Positions 8,876 through 16,868 of a stretch of 47,121 nt of DNA are shown piece after piece. The DNA lies in assembly GCA_027451405.1 (NCBI GenBank), contig DAIDJM010000050.1, forward strand, positions 1 through 47,121, written 5' to 3'. Position 1 is the stretch's first letter. The number at the start of each line of letters is the position of its first letter. Under the pieces are notes generated by a model. That model did not search any database. It saw nothing but the letters and a program-made list of their open reading frames with translations, and was not told the DNA's origin. This DNA comes from Acetobacteraceae bacterium. GTDB taxonomy: Bacteria; Pseudomonadota; Alphaproteobacteria; Acetobacterales; Acetobacteraceae. The position numbers and the translations under genes are program-made.

Positions 8876-9987
8876 CCCCGATTGCAACCACGCTGTCGCT
8901 CTACATCGCCCGCGTGTTCTCGATCGCGGTCGCGATCATGCTCGCAGGCCTGTCGCTGCTCGTCATGCTTTTCGACTACATCGAGTTGCTGCGCCGCGCC
9001 GCCACCCGCCCCGATGTCGGTTTCGGCCTCGTCACCACCATCGCGCTCCTGCGGGTGCCCTACTACGTGCTGATGATCCTGCCGTTCGCGGTGCTGCTCG
9101 GCGGCATCGTCGCGTTCTGGCGCCTCACCCGCTCATCGGAACTGATCGTCGCGCGCGCAGCCGGTGTCTCCGCCTGGCAATTCCTCGCGGCTCCCATCGT
9201 CTGCGCGTGCCTGTTCGGCATCATCGCGACCGCCGCGATCTCCCCGCTCTCTTCCGCCATGTTTGCACGCGCGGAACAACTCGACAACGTGCATATCCGC
9301 GGCGTCGGCAGCGCCCTGGCGCTGACCGGCGACCAGCTCTGGCTGCGCCAGGCCGATCACGGCCTCGTGCCCGACGGCGTCGCCATCATCCGCGCGCACC
9401 ACGTGCAGAATGCCGGCCGCGTGCTCACCGCCGACGACGTCACCGTGTTCCGCCAAGACGGGCGCGACCGGCTGCTCTCGCGGATCGAAGCCGGCCATGC
9501 CGTGCTGCACAAGCATAAATGGGAACTCGACGACGCCCGCAGCATGAAGCCCGACGAACTGCCGGTCGCGATCGGCACCGCGTCGCTGCACACCGACCTC
9601 ACGGTGGGCCGCATGGAGGAAAGTTTTCAGTCAGCTGACACGCTTTCGGTCTGGGCGCTGCCCGGCTTCATCAAGCTGCTCGACAATGCCGGATTCTCCT
9701 CGGTGCGCCATCGGCTGCATTTCCAGTCGCTGCTGTCGCTGCCCCTGCTGTGCGGCACCATGGCGCTGGTCGCGGCGGGATTTTCGATGCGCCCCTCGCG
9801 GCGCGGCGGTGTCGCGCGCATGATCGGCTCCGGTGTCGCCGCCGGCTTCGCGCTCTTCACGGTCAGCAAGATCGCCGAACAGCTTGGGCAGTATGGCGCC
9901 CTGCCACCGGCGCTCGCCGCCTGGGTTCCCGCCTTTTCGGGACTTTTCCTGGCGATAGCCCTGTTGTTGCACCTCGAAGATGGCTGA
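8872..9987 (+). CDS. lptG: LPS export ABC transporter permease LptG
   Basis: This is the 371-residue partner permease of LptF. I begin it at the ATG of 8872, which overlaps the lptF stop as ATGA; a longer in-frame start at 8833 would lie wholly inside lptF. The layout is the family's: helices near 12-35, 50-80 and 95-120, a periplasmic beta domain (about 125-270), and three C-terminal helices (SLLSLPLLCGTMALVAAGF through AFSGLFLAIALLLHL). The coupling-helix motif ELIVARAAGVSAWQF is present, matching the LptF version. The 3' end overlaps lptD by 8 bp, so lptF, lptG, lptD and surA are very probably one transcript. Confidence 0.96.
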   Translation: MTPIATTLSLYIARVFSIAVAIMLAGLSLLVMLFDYIELLRRAATRPDVGFGLVTTIALLRVPYYVLMILPFAVLLGGIVAFWRLTRSSELIVARAAGVSAWQFLAAPIVCACLFGIIATAAISPLSSAMFARAEQLDNVHIRGVGSALALTGDQLWLRQADHGLVPDGVAIIRAHHVQNAGRVLTADDVTVFRQDGRDRLLSRIEAGHAVLHKHKWELDDARSMKPDELPVAIGTASLHTDLTVGRMEESFQSADTLSVWALPGFIKLLDNAGFSSVRHRLHFQSLLSLPLLCGTMALVAAGFSMRPSRRGGVARMIGSGVAAGFALFTVSKIAEQLGQYGALPPALAAWVPAFSGLFLAIALLLHLEDG

Positions 9988-12253
9988 CCCCAAGCGGCGC
10001 AAGCCGATCGCCCACGCCGTGCTCGCCGCCTCGCTCGGCGGCATCAGCACGTCCCCGGCCCAAACTCTCGTTCCGGCGGCAAAGCAAGCCGACCAGCGGC
10101 CGATCACCGGCAGCCAGCCGGTCACGTTCCAGGCGGACGCGGTCAGCTACGACAAGCAGAACGGCATCGTCACCGCGACCGGCCATGTCGAAGCCTGGCA
10201 GAACGGGCACTACATGCGCGCCGACCGGGTCACCTTCGACCGCAACACCGACGTCGCCGCGGCGAGCGGCCATGTGGTGATCGTCGAGCCCGACGGGCAG
10301 GTGATCTTCGCCGACTATGCCGAAATGACCAACGGCATGAAGAGCGGCGTGCTCTCGGGCATGCGCGCACTGCTTGCCAATGGCGGCAAGCTCGCGGCCA
10401 ATGGGGCGCGCCGCACCGAGGGCAAGCTCAACGAGATGGCGCGTGCCGTCTATTCCGCCTGCAATGTCTGCGCGCTCAACCCCAAAGCGCCACTCACCTG
10501 GCAACTCCGCGCCGATCACATGACCCAGGATCTCGAGCACAAACGCATCGAATTCACCGATGCCTGGCTCGATATCTACGGCGTGCCCGTCCTCTACATG
10601 CCCTACTTCACGAGCAGCGATCCCTCGGTGAAGCGGCAGAGCGGCTTCCTCGTCCCCGCGTTCGGTCTGCACGACGACTATCTCGGCAGCTTCTTCCGCA
10701 TTCCCTACTACTGGGTGCTCGATGGCCAGTCGGACCTGACCATCACGCCGACGCTCTCCAGCCAGCAGGGGGGGCAGCTCGAACTCGATTACGAGCGGGA
10801 TTTCAACGCGGGCAAGCTCAGCTTCGATGGCGCCATCGCGCATGACGAAGGCAGCCTTGCCGGCTTCATCTTCGGCAACGCAAACTTCGACTGGAATGAC
10901 ACCTGGCGCTACGGCACCAGCCTCAATCTTGGCAGCTCGGTCAATTACCTGCGCGACTATCAGATCGAAGGTTTCCTCGGCAACGCGCTTCCCTCGAACG
11001 CCTACATCGAAGGGTTCGGCGTCGGCGCCTACGCCAAGCTCGATATGCTGGCCTGGCAAGGGCTGAACTCCAGCGTCAACCAGAGCCAGCTGCCCTATGT
11101 GCTACCGCGCTTCCAATATGATTTCTTCGGCGAACCGGACGCGCTCGGCGGGCGCACCTCCTTCTCCACCCAATCCTTCAACGTCGCGCGCAATTCCGGC
11201 TCGAACGATCAGCAGATCGGTATGCGTCTGCAATGGGACCGGCCATTCCAGGGACTGCTCGGCGAACAGTATCTCCTGACGGCGCAAGTCGAGGCCTCAG
11301 CCTTTCAGGGCACGGTGCTGAACGAGCAACCGAATTACCTGCCGGTCGCGCAGGCACAGGGCGGCCACGCGCTGCCGCAGGTCGCGGTCAAGATGAACTG
11401 GCCTTTCCTGCGCGACGCAGGCAGCCTCGGCTCGCAGATACTCGAGCCGATCGTGCAGGTGATCGGGGCACCCAACACCGGCAACAGCCTGCGCGACCAT
11501 CTGCTCAACGAAGACAGCCTGTTCTACGAATTCACCGACGCGAGCCTGTTCAGCCTGAACCGGTTCGGCGGCTATGACCGTTTTGATGGTGGATTACGGG
11601 TGAACGCCGCCCTACACGGCAACTGGACGTTCCGCGGCGGCCAGGTGCTCGACGCGCTGGTCGGCGACTCCTGGGTCGAACACATCGATCGGAATCTCTA
11701 CCCCCAATTCCAGCCTTGGAACGGCTTCGAGCCCGGCGCGCATTTCTCGGACATTGTCGCACGCACCAGCTTCGTCCCGAACAACTGGTTGAGCTTCACT
11801 ACCCGCGGCCGCATCGATCCCCGCCAGGGCGATGTCCGTTTCGCCGACGCGATCACCAGTTTCGGCAAGCCGCTCCTGCATCTCGACATCGGCTATCTCT
11901 ACGGCTCCTACAATCCGTATCTGCTCTATCTCTTCGGCCCCAATTTCCTGACGCCCGGCTTCCTCTCGCCGCGCAACCCGGCTGCGGCGTCATATTTCGT
12001 GCCGCGCAACGAGGCGACCGTCGCGCTCAGCTCGCATTACGGCCACTGGACGCTCTCGGCCAACGGGCGCCGCGATCTCTCGACGAACCAGATGATCGCC
12101 TTCGGCGGCGACCTCAAATACGAGGACGAGTGCACGATCTTCGACATCCTGTTCGATCGGCGCTATACCTCGATCAATGGCGACCACGGGAACACCACCG
12201 TGCTCTTCACGATCGACCTGAAAACCGTGGGCCAGATCCCAATCAATGGTTGA
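9980..12253 (+). CDS. lptD: LPS-assembly protein LptD (outer-membrane beta-barrel)
   Basis: This 757-residue protein inserts LPS into the outer leaflet together with the lipoprotein LptE (not in this window). The N-terminus (PKRRKPIAHAVLAASLGG, then SPAQ) is a signal peptide. Residues about 45-180 form the OstA/LptA-like jellyroll: FQADAVSYDKQNGIVTATGH, then MRADRVTFDRNT, then KRIEFTDAWLDIYGVPVLYM. From about 215 (KRQSGFLVPAFG) the sequence alternates in beta-barrel fashion to the end. A CxxC (SACNVCAL) near residue 160 and a C-terminal Cys (DECTIFD) are the expected partners for the disulfides that LptD needs. It overlaps lptG upstream by 8 bp. Confidence 0.96.
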   Translation: MADPKRRKPIAHAVLAASLGGISTSPAQTLVPAAKQADQRPITGSQPVTFQADAVSYDKQNGIVTATGHVEAWQNGHYMRADRVTFDRNTDVAAASGHVVIVEPDGQVIFADYAEMTNGMKSGVLSGMRALLANGGKLAANGARRTEGKLNEMARAVYSACNVCALNPKAPLTWQLRADHMTQDLEHKRIEFTDAWLDIYGVPVLYMPYFTSSDPSVKRQSGFLVPAFGLHDDYLGSFFRIPYYWVLDGQSDLTITPTLSSQQGGQLELDYERDFNAGKLSFDGAIAHDEGSLAGFIFGNANFDWNDTWRYGTSLNLGSSVNYLRDYQIEGFLGNALPSNAYIEGFGVGAYAKLDMLAWQGLNSSVNQSQLPYVLPRFQYDFFGEPDALGGRTSFSTQSFNVARNSGSNDQQIGMRLQWDRPFQGLLGEQYLLTAQVEASAFQGTVLNEQPNYLPVAQAQGGHALPQVAVKMNWPFLRDAGSLGSQILEPIVQVIGAPNTGNSLRDHLLNEDSLFYEFTDASLFSLNRFGGYDRFDGGLRVNAALHGNWTFRGGQVLDALVGDSWVEHIDRNLYPQFQPWNGFEPGAHFSDIVARTSFVPNNWLSFTTRGRIDPRQGDVRFADAITSFGKPLLHLDIGYLYGSYNPYLLYLFGPNFLTPGFLSPRNPAAASYFVPRNEATVALSSHYGHWTLSANGRRDLSTNQMIAFGGDLKYEDECTIFDILFDRRYTSINGDHGNTTVLFTIDLKTVGQIPING

Positions 12254-12260
12254 GAGACCG

Positions 12261-13694
12261 ATGCCGACGCGCCCGCTCCTCCTCGCCGCGCTGCCTTTCG
12301 CACTCGGCCTCGCCAGCCCCGCCGCCGCGCAGATTCTGGGCAGCCCGGGCCCGGGTGGCGGCGGTTTCCAGCCCGGCGCCGGCGCGCCGACCCATTTCGG
12401 CCATCACGACGACGACAGCAGCAACCCCGATCTGCAAAAGCACGAAAAAGAGCCGTTGGTCCCGATCCCACCGCCGAAGATCGAGGTCCCTCCCCCCGAT
12501 GCCGACGCGATCGCCGCGGTGGTGAACGGCGACGTGATCACGCGCGCGGATGTCGACAACCGCGCCAAACTCTTCGCGCTCTCCACCGGCTTGCCGGCGA
12601 GCGGCGATATCTCCCGCCTCAAGCCGCAGATTCTGCGCGAACTGATCGATGACCGGCTCCGCCTGCAGGAGATCGAACGCCGCAAGATCGTCGTGGCCGA
12701 CGCCGACGTGGCGTCCGCGATCGCCACCGTCGAGCAGCGCAATGGGCTGCCGCCCGGCGGCCTGCGCCAGAAACTCGAGGCCCAAGGGGTCGATTACGCG
12801 ACCCTGATCCGGCAGATTCGCGTCCAGCTCGGCTGGACCCGCGTGCTGCGCCAGGTACTCGCCGAGCGCGGCTTCATCACGCCGGCGGAGATCGACGAGC
12901 AAGAGCGGATCTTCAAACAACAGACCGGACAGCCGCAGTACAAAGTGGGCGAAATCTTCATCGCCGCCGAAGATCCCTCACGCTCCGGAGACGCCCGGAA
13001 ATTCGCCGACACCGTCATCCAGCAGCTGCACGCTGGCGCGCCGTTCGGCATCGTCGCCGCGGAATTCAGCCAGAGCGAAACGGCGCTGCAAGGCGGCTCG
13101 CTCGGCTGGGTGCGCCCCGACCAGCTCGATCCGCAAGTCGCAGAGCTCGTGAAACAAATGCCGATCGGCGCCATCAGCAATCCGGTCCGCGTCGCCGGCG
13201 GCTACGATGTCGTCACGCTGCAGGACAAGCGCCTGGTCGGCAACGATCTCGCGACGGTTTTATCGGTCCGCCAGGCTTTCTTCCCATTCAGCGAACCGCT
13301 CGACCCGCAGGCCCCGACCGAGCAGCAGCGCCGCGCGCTGACCGACGCGCAGGCGCTCAGCCGGACCGCCACGAGTTGCGACGCCATTGAAGCCGCCAAC
13401 AAGGCCAACGGCGAAAAGCGCCCGAGCGATCCGGGCCAGATCCGGCTCGACCATCTCAATCCGCAGATGCAACAGCTCCTCGGCTCACTGAAACCTGGCC
13501 AGGCGAGCAAGGCGCTGGTCACGCCGGACGGCATCATGGTCGTGATGGTCTGCAGCAGCGAGCAAAAAAATCTCGCCGCCATGACGCGCGAGGACATCGC
13601 CAACGAACTCGTCTCGGAGCGCGTCGAACTCGCCTCCCGTCAATTGCTTCAGGACCTTCGGCGGCGGGCCCTCATCGATCAGCGATCGAGTTGA
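12261..13694 (+). CDS. surA: SurA-like periplasmic peptidyl-prolyl isomerase/chaperone
   Basis: This protein of about 477 residues assists outer-membrane protein folding, LptD being its best-known client. I prefer the ATG at 12261, which has GAGAG four bases upstream and leads directly into a signal peptide (PTRPLLLAALPFALGLASPA); an ATG at 12246 adds five residues and overlaps lptD by 8 bp. A proline- and glycine-rich spacer with a short HHDDD stretch follows. Then comes the SurA N-domain (AIAAVVNGDVITRADVDNRA) and a parvulin domain (about 225-335), recognisable by FADTVIQQLHAGAPFGIVAA, GGSLGWVRPDQLDPQ and GYDVVTLQDKR. A second, degenerate parvulin-like segment follows. It is the last gene of the lpt cluster; many alphaproteobacteria have pdxA and rsmA next, but here purA converges. 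Confidence 0.9.
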   Translation: MPTRPLLLAALPFALGLASPAAAQILGSPGPGGGGFQPGAGAPTHFGHHDDDSSNPDLQKHEKEPLVPIPPPKIEVPPPDADAIAAVVNGDVITRADVDNRAKLFALSTGLPASGDISRLKPQILRELIDDRLRLQEIERRKIVVADADVASAIATVEQRNGLPPGGLRQKLEAQGVDYATLIRQIRVQLGWTRVLRQVLAERGFITPAEIDEQERIFKQQTGQPQYKVGEIFIAAEDPSRSGDARKFADTVIQQLHAGAPFGIVAAEFSQSETALQGGSLGWVRPDQLDPQVAELVKQMPIGAISNPVRVAGGYDVVTLQDKRLVGNDLATVLSVRQAFFPFSEPLDPQAPTEQQRRALTDAQALSRTATSCDAIEAANKANGEKRPSDPGQIRLDHLNPQMQQLLGSLKPGQASKALVTPDGIMVVMVCSSEQKNLAAMTREDIANELVSERVELASRQLLQDLRRRALIDQRSS

Positions 13695-13700
13695 CGCGCG

Positions 13701-13725
13701 GGACGGGGCTTTGCAGCCGCCGTCC
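13701..13725. terminator. Hairpin between convergent surA and purA
   Basis: GGACGG-GGCT pairs with AGCC-G-CCGTCC around the loop TTGC, with one bulged G. It lies 6 bp after the surA stop and 18 bp before the purA stop, so it could serve either strand. The flanking T-rich stretch (GTTCGTTATTGTT) is imperfect, so this is a plausible rather than certain intrinsic terminator. Confidence 0.45.
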
Positions 13726-13743
13726 GAGGGTGTTCGTTATTGT

Positions 13744-15033
13744 TCAATCCTGAAACGGATCCCGCATCAGGATCGTATCGTCCCGCTCCGGGCTCGTGGA
13801 AAGCAACGTCACAGGCGCTTCCACGAGTTCTTCGATCCGTCGGATGTATTTGATCGCTTGAGCCGGCAGTTCGGCCCAGGATCGCGCCCCGCGCGTCGAC
13901 TCCGACCAGCCTTCGACCGTCTCGTAGATCGGCCGCGCCGCTTTCTGCGCGCCGGGTGCGGCCGGCAGATGCCGGAACGTCTCGCCGCCGATATCGTATC
14001 CGATGCAAATCCGCAGTTCGTCGAGCCCGTCGAGCACATCGAGTTTCGTGAGCGCGAGTCCGTCGATTCCGCCTACCTTGACCGCCTGACGCACGAGCGC
14101 CGCATCGAACCAACCGCAACGACGCCGCCTTCCGGTCACGGTGCCGAACTCATGGCCGCGCTCGCCGAGCAGGCGCCCGGTTTCGTCGTGCAATTCGGTC
14201 GGGAACGGCCCGGCGCCGACGCGTGTGCAATAAGCCTTGGCGATGCCGAGCACGAACCCGACCGCGCCCGGCCCTACGCCTGCCCCGCATGCGGCGTTGG
14301 CCGCCACCGTGTTGCTGCTGGTCACGAATGGGTAGGTGCCATGATCGACATCGAGCATCACGGCCTGTGCGCCTTCGAACAGCATGCGCCGCCCGGCGCG
14401 CCGGGCTTCATCGAGCCGTTCCCAGACCGGCTCCACGAACGGCAGGATCCGCGGCGCGAGCCCGAGCAGCCAGTCCAGCACGGCGGATTTCTCGAAAATA
14501 TCCGCACCGAAACCACGCAGCAGCGCATTGTGATGCAGCAGCAATTCGTCGAGCTTGTCGGACAGCGTCGCGGGTTCGGCGAGATCGCAAGCGCGGATCG
14601 CGCGCCGTGCCACCTTGTCCTCGTAAGCGGGCCCGATGCCTCGCCCGGTGGTGCCGATTTTCCGCTCGCCCCGGGCTGCCTCCCGTGCCCGATCTAACGC
14701 CGCGTGCAGCGGTAGGATCAGCGTTGCATTTTCCGCAATCCGAAGCGTCGCCGGCGTCACCTCGAGACCCTGCTCGCGCACGCGCGCGATCTCGGCCAGC
14801 AGCGCCTCGGGATCGACCACCACCCCATTGCCGATCACGCCGATCTTGCCGCGCACGAGCCCGCTCGGCAGTAGCGAGAGCTTATAGGTCTGGTTGCCCA
14901 CCACCAGCGTATGGCCGGCATTGTGCCCGCCCTGGAAGCGGATCACGAGTTCGGCGCGGCTCGCGAGCCAATCGACGACCTTGCCCTTCCCCTCGTCCCC
15001 CCATTGCGCCCCGATCACCGCGACGTTCGCCAT
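13744..15033 (-). CDS. purA: Adenylosuccinate synthetase
   Basis: PurA condenses IMP and aspartate using GTP, the first committed step from IMP to AMP. The 429-residue length is standard. The N-terminus ([20 protein letters not shown]) contains the GDEGKGK phosphate-binding loop and the catalytic Asp. Also visible are [10 protein letters not shown], with the catalytic His, the IMP-binding [10 protein letters not shown], and the C-terminal GTP-specificity motif [13 protein letters not shown]. The start ATG is unambiguous. In many related genomes hisZ lies directly upstream of purA; here other genes have come between them. Confidence 0.98.
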   Translation of the reverse strand: MANVAVIGAQWGDEGKGKVVDWLASRAELVIRFQGGHNAGHTLVVGNQTYKLSLLPSGLVRGKIGVIGNGVVVDPEALLAEIARVREQGLEVTPATLRIAENATLILPLHAALDRAREAARGERKIGTTGRGIGPAYEDKVARRAIRACDLAEPATLSDKLDELLLHHNALLRGFGADIFEKSAVLDWLLGLAPRILPFVEPVWERLDEARRAGRRMLFEGAQAVMLDVDHGTYPFVTSSNTVAANAACGAGVGPGAVGFVLGIAKAYCTRVGAGPFPTELHDETGRLLGERGHEFGTVTGRRRRCGWFDAALVRQAVKVGGIDGLALTKLDVLDGLDELRICIGYDIGGETFRHLPAAPGAQKAARPIYETVEGWSESTRGARSWAELPAQAIKYIRRIEELVEAPVTLLSTSPERDDTILMRDPFQD

Positions 15034-15210
15034 CCGCTTCTCGATCCCCCGTCCACGCCGAGCGGCCCGACCGCCCGCCGGTCATCCTGTCCCAGAAAAA
15101 CGCGCGGTCCGCAAAGCGCCCCGCGTTTGCCGAATTTTGGCCATTGCCGCGCACTCTCCTGGCAACGCCTGGGGCCACTCAGGCTTTTTGACCGGGAGAG
15201 GAGAACCACG

Positions 15211-15573
15211 ATGGACAAGACGATGGCAGGCATGCTGGGCACGGTGGCGCTGGCCGCGCTCCCCGCCCACGCGAGCCAACCGGCGTCGCCCCCCACGATG
15301 GAGGCCGCGCTACACGCCGAGAGCTACGCCGATCTGCTGCGCCCGATCCCCAATGCACGCGAACTGCTTAAAGCCGAGGCCACGGCGCGGCCGAGGACAC
15401 AGCTCGCCCAGGAATATTACCCGCAGCAGCCCTACTACGCGCCGCCACAATACTACTATCCCCCGAACCAATATTACTATCCGCCGACCTACCCCTACGA
15501 CACGCAGCCCTACTATCACCATCATCATCATCACCATCACCACCACCATCACCACCAGCAAGATGTCGGATAG
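15211..15573 (+). CDS. Secreted Tyr/Pro- and His-rich protein A
   Basis: This 120-residue protein starts at an ATG preceded by GGGAGAGGAG. It has a signal peptide (MDKTMAGMLGTVALAALPA, cleavage after HAS likely), then a conserved block TMEAALHAESYADLLRPIP followed by NARELL. Next is a Tyr/Pro/Gln stretch built from repeated QYYYPP units, and a C-terminal run of 13 consecutive His before QQDVG. I do not recognise the family. It is clearly a paralogue of the next gene, sharing the signal-peptide start MDK.(M/I)AG(M/L)LG and the YADLL.PIP.A.ELL block, while the low-complexity tails differ. Exported poly-His tails suggest Ni, Zn or Co buffering in the periplasm, which is inference only. It is divergent from purA by 177 bp. 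Confidence 0.8.
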   Translation: MDKTMAGMLGTVALAALPAHASQPASPPTMEAALHAESYADLLRPIPNARELLKAEATARPRTQLAQEYYPQQPYYAPPQYYYPPNQYYYPPTYPYDTQPYYHHHHHHHHHHHHHQQDVG

Positions 15574-15582
15574 GTGAAATCG

Positions 15583-15607
15583 GGAACGATGGGCTCGCCC
15601 GCTGGTT
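15583..15607 (+). promoter_or_regulatory. Possible EcfG-type (general stress sigma) promoter
   Basis: GGAAC (15583-15587) is followed after 17 bases by GTT (15605-15607), 64 bases before the start of His-rich protein B. The alphaproteobacterial general-stress sigma factor EcfG recognises GGAAC-N16/17-CGTT; here the -10 reads GGTT, one base off. No matching site was seen before His-rich protein A. This is a single-site match and could be chance. Confidence 0.3.
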
Positions 15608-15671
15608 AACTCCCGACCGCGGCGACGCCTCGTGCGCGAGGGTCCCCGCCGCATAAGGTTCGGAGGAATCG

Positions 15672-16061
15672 ATGGATAAAAAAATCGCAGGCCTGCTCGG
15701 CGGAGTTTCCGCGCTGGCCATCACCCCGGCGCTGGCGAGCCCAACGCCGCCGGCAACGATCGAAACGGCGATGCACGCCAGCCGCTATGCCGACCTGCTC
15801 GCGCCGATTCCGGGCGCTCTCGAACTGCTCGCGTCCCAGCCGGCACCCGTCGAGGAAGCACAATACTATCCGCCGCCGCAGCAAGCCTATGGCGGAGACC
15901 GGCAGGGTTATGGGGGCGACCAGGCACATCACCACCACCATCACAACGATCGCGGATACAACAACGGCTACAATAACGGTGTCATTCCGCTGCCGGTTCC
16001 GGGGGTGGCCGTGCAGACGAACCACCATCACCACCATCATCACCATCACCAGACCCGGTGA
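15672..16061 (+). CDS. Secreted His-rich protein B
   Basis: This 129-residue protein starts at an ATG with GGAGGAATCG immediately upstream. The signal peptide is MDKKIAGLLGGVSALAITPA with cleavage near ALAS. The block TIETAMHASRYADLLAPIP followed by GALELL parallels His-rich protein A residue by residue. The tail contains a Gln/Tyr/Gly region, six His in a row (QAHHHHHHND), an Asn/Gly/Tyr segment and nine His before QTR. It lies 98 bp after its paralogue with its own ribosome-binding site, consistent with a tandem duplication whose tails then diverged. Its last 80 bp overlap the 3' end of the convergent gene on the minus strand. Function is unknown; metal binding or surface adhesion are the obvious ideas. 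Confidence 0.8.
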   Translation: MDKKIAGLLGGVSALAITPALASPTPPATIETAMHASRYADLLAPIPGALELLASQPAPVEEAQYYPPPQQAYGGDRQGYGGDQAHHHHHHNDRGYNNGYNNGVIPLPVPGVAVQTNHHHHHHHHHQTR

Positions 16062-16791
16062 GCGCGGTGCGCGCGCGGGCGGCCTCTGCCCGCGCTGCCC
16101 CCGCCAGCCGCCGATAGGTGCCGTCGAACACGGTATGAGTCGACGAGGTCCAGCGTGAATCCGCGGCCAGCGTCGACCGGCTCGCGTAGATCCGCCGCGA
16201 TTGCAGCTCGCGCTCCGCCGCCTCCTCGGCCGGCATCTCGACGATCTCGAGGCTTTGTTCCGCCGGCACCACGGTCGCCAGCACGAACGGCGCGCCCGGC
16301 CGGAACACATGCGTCTGGCCCTCAGCCGGCGACTTGAACACGAGAAAGTGGATCATCGGCCACCAGGCCTGCAGCACCGCCGGCACCGCGATCGGCGCCG
16401 TCCCGCTCATGTCGGAATAGAAACTGGGATGCGTCTCGATCTTGATCGCGCACCCCGGCTCCACCTTGAGATCAAGCGACGACCGGTAGGTGAAATACTC
16501 ACGCCCGAACCGGCGGAACGGCGGATCGCTCTCCGCCAGCGCCGGTCCCTCGCGCCCGCCATAGCCGAAAATCAGCTGCCCATCGCGCGCGGTGACGCGC
16601 AATTCCTGTTCGTAAGGAAAACAAAGCTCGATCCCGGCCCGCGCCGCCTCGGAAAACGGCACGCAATGCCACGGATATTCGTGTGATCCATCGGCCCTGG
16701 GCTCGCTCTGGCCCGCCCAGCCGGGGACCTCCAGTTTCAAGCGTCTGGGCTTCAGGTTTGGATCATAGGCGCGATATTTAACCAGCGACAT
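15982..16791 (-). CDS. Conserved hypothetical cytoplasmic protein (possibly DUF6065-like)
   Basis: This 269-residue protein starts at the ATG of 16789-16791, chosen because CGGAGG lies eight bases upstream; that Shine-Dalgarno is the end of an intergenic repeat. It has no signal peptide or membrane segment. The N-terminal half (LEVPGWAGQSEP, PWHCVPFSEAARAGIELCFP) and the middle block (PSFYSDMSGTAPIAVPAVLQ followed by AWWPMIHFLVFKSP) look like a compact beta-rich domain. The first block resembles DUF6065 proteins as I remember them, which is a weak call. The C-terminus (GSGDGDDGGDGGSS, then Pro/Glu-rich) is the antisense reading of the neighbour's poly-His codons, so its natural end may have been replaced. 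It follows hisZ on the same strand after a repeat-containing gap of about 77 bp. Confidence 0.7.
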   Translation of the reverse strand: MSLVKYRAYDPNLKPRRLKLEVPGWAGQSEPRADGSHEYPWHCVPFSEAARAGIELCFPYEQELRVTARDGQLIFGYGGREGPALAESDPPFRRFGREYFTYRSSLDLKVEPGCAIKIETHPSFYSDMSGTAPIAVPAVLQAWWPMIHFLVFKSPAEGQTHVFRPGAPFVLATVVPAEQSLEIVEMPAEEAAERELQSRRIYASRSTLAADSRWTSSTHTVFDGTYRRLAGAARAEAARARTALTGSGDGDDGGDGGSSARPPPEPAAE

Positions 16792-16798
16792 GAGTTTT

Positions 16799-16865
16799 GC
16801 CTCCGGCGGCCAGGGGGGCCTTGCTCCCTGGACCCCCACTGGGGCCGGAAGGCCCCAGGCCCCAT
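16799..16865. repeat. Partial GC-rich intergenic repeat, copy 1
   Basis: This 67-bp copy begins with the arm GCCTCCGGCGG and contains the hairpin GGGGCCGGAAGGCCCC. It fills almost the whole gap between hisZ and the next minus-strand gene. Read on the minus strand, its end supplies the CGGAGG ribosome-binding site eight bases before that gene's ATG. Only one terminal arm is present. Confidence 0.8.
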
Positions 16866-16868
16866 TCC

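Noticed and set aside
15517-15556. Short-period CAC/CAT repeats that could be taken for a repeat array
   Set aside because: They are poly-His codons inside an open frame with signal peptide; no spacer-repeat structure is present. No CRISPR array was seen anywhere in the window.
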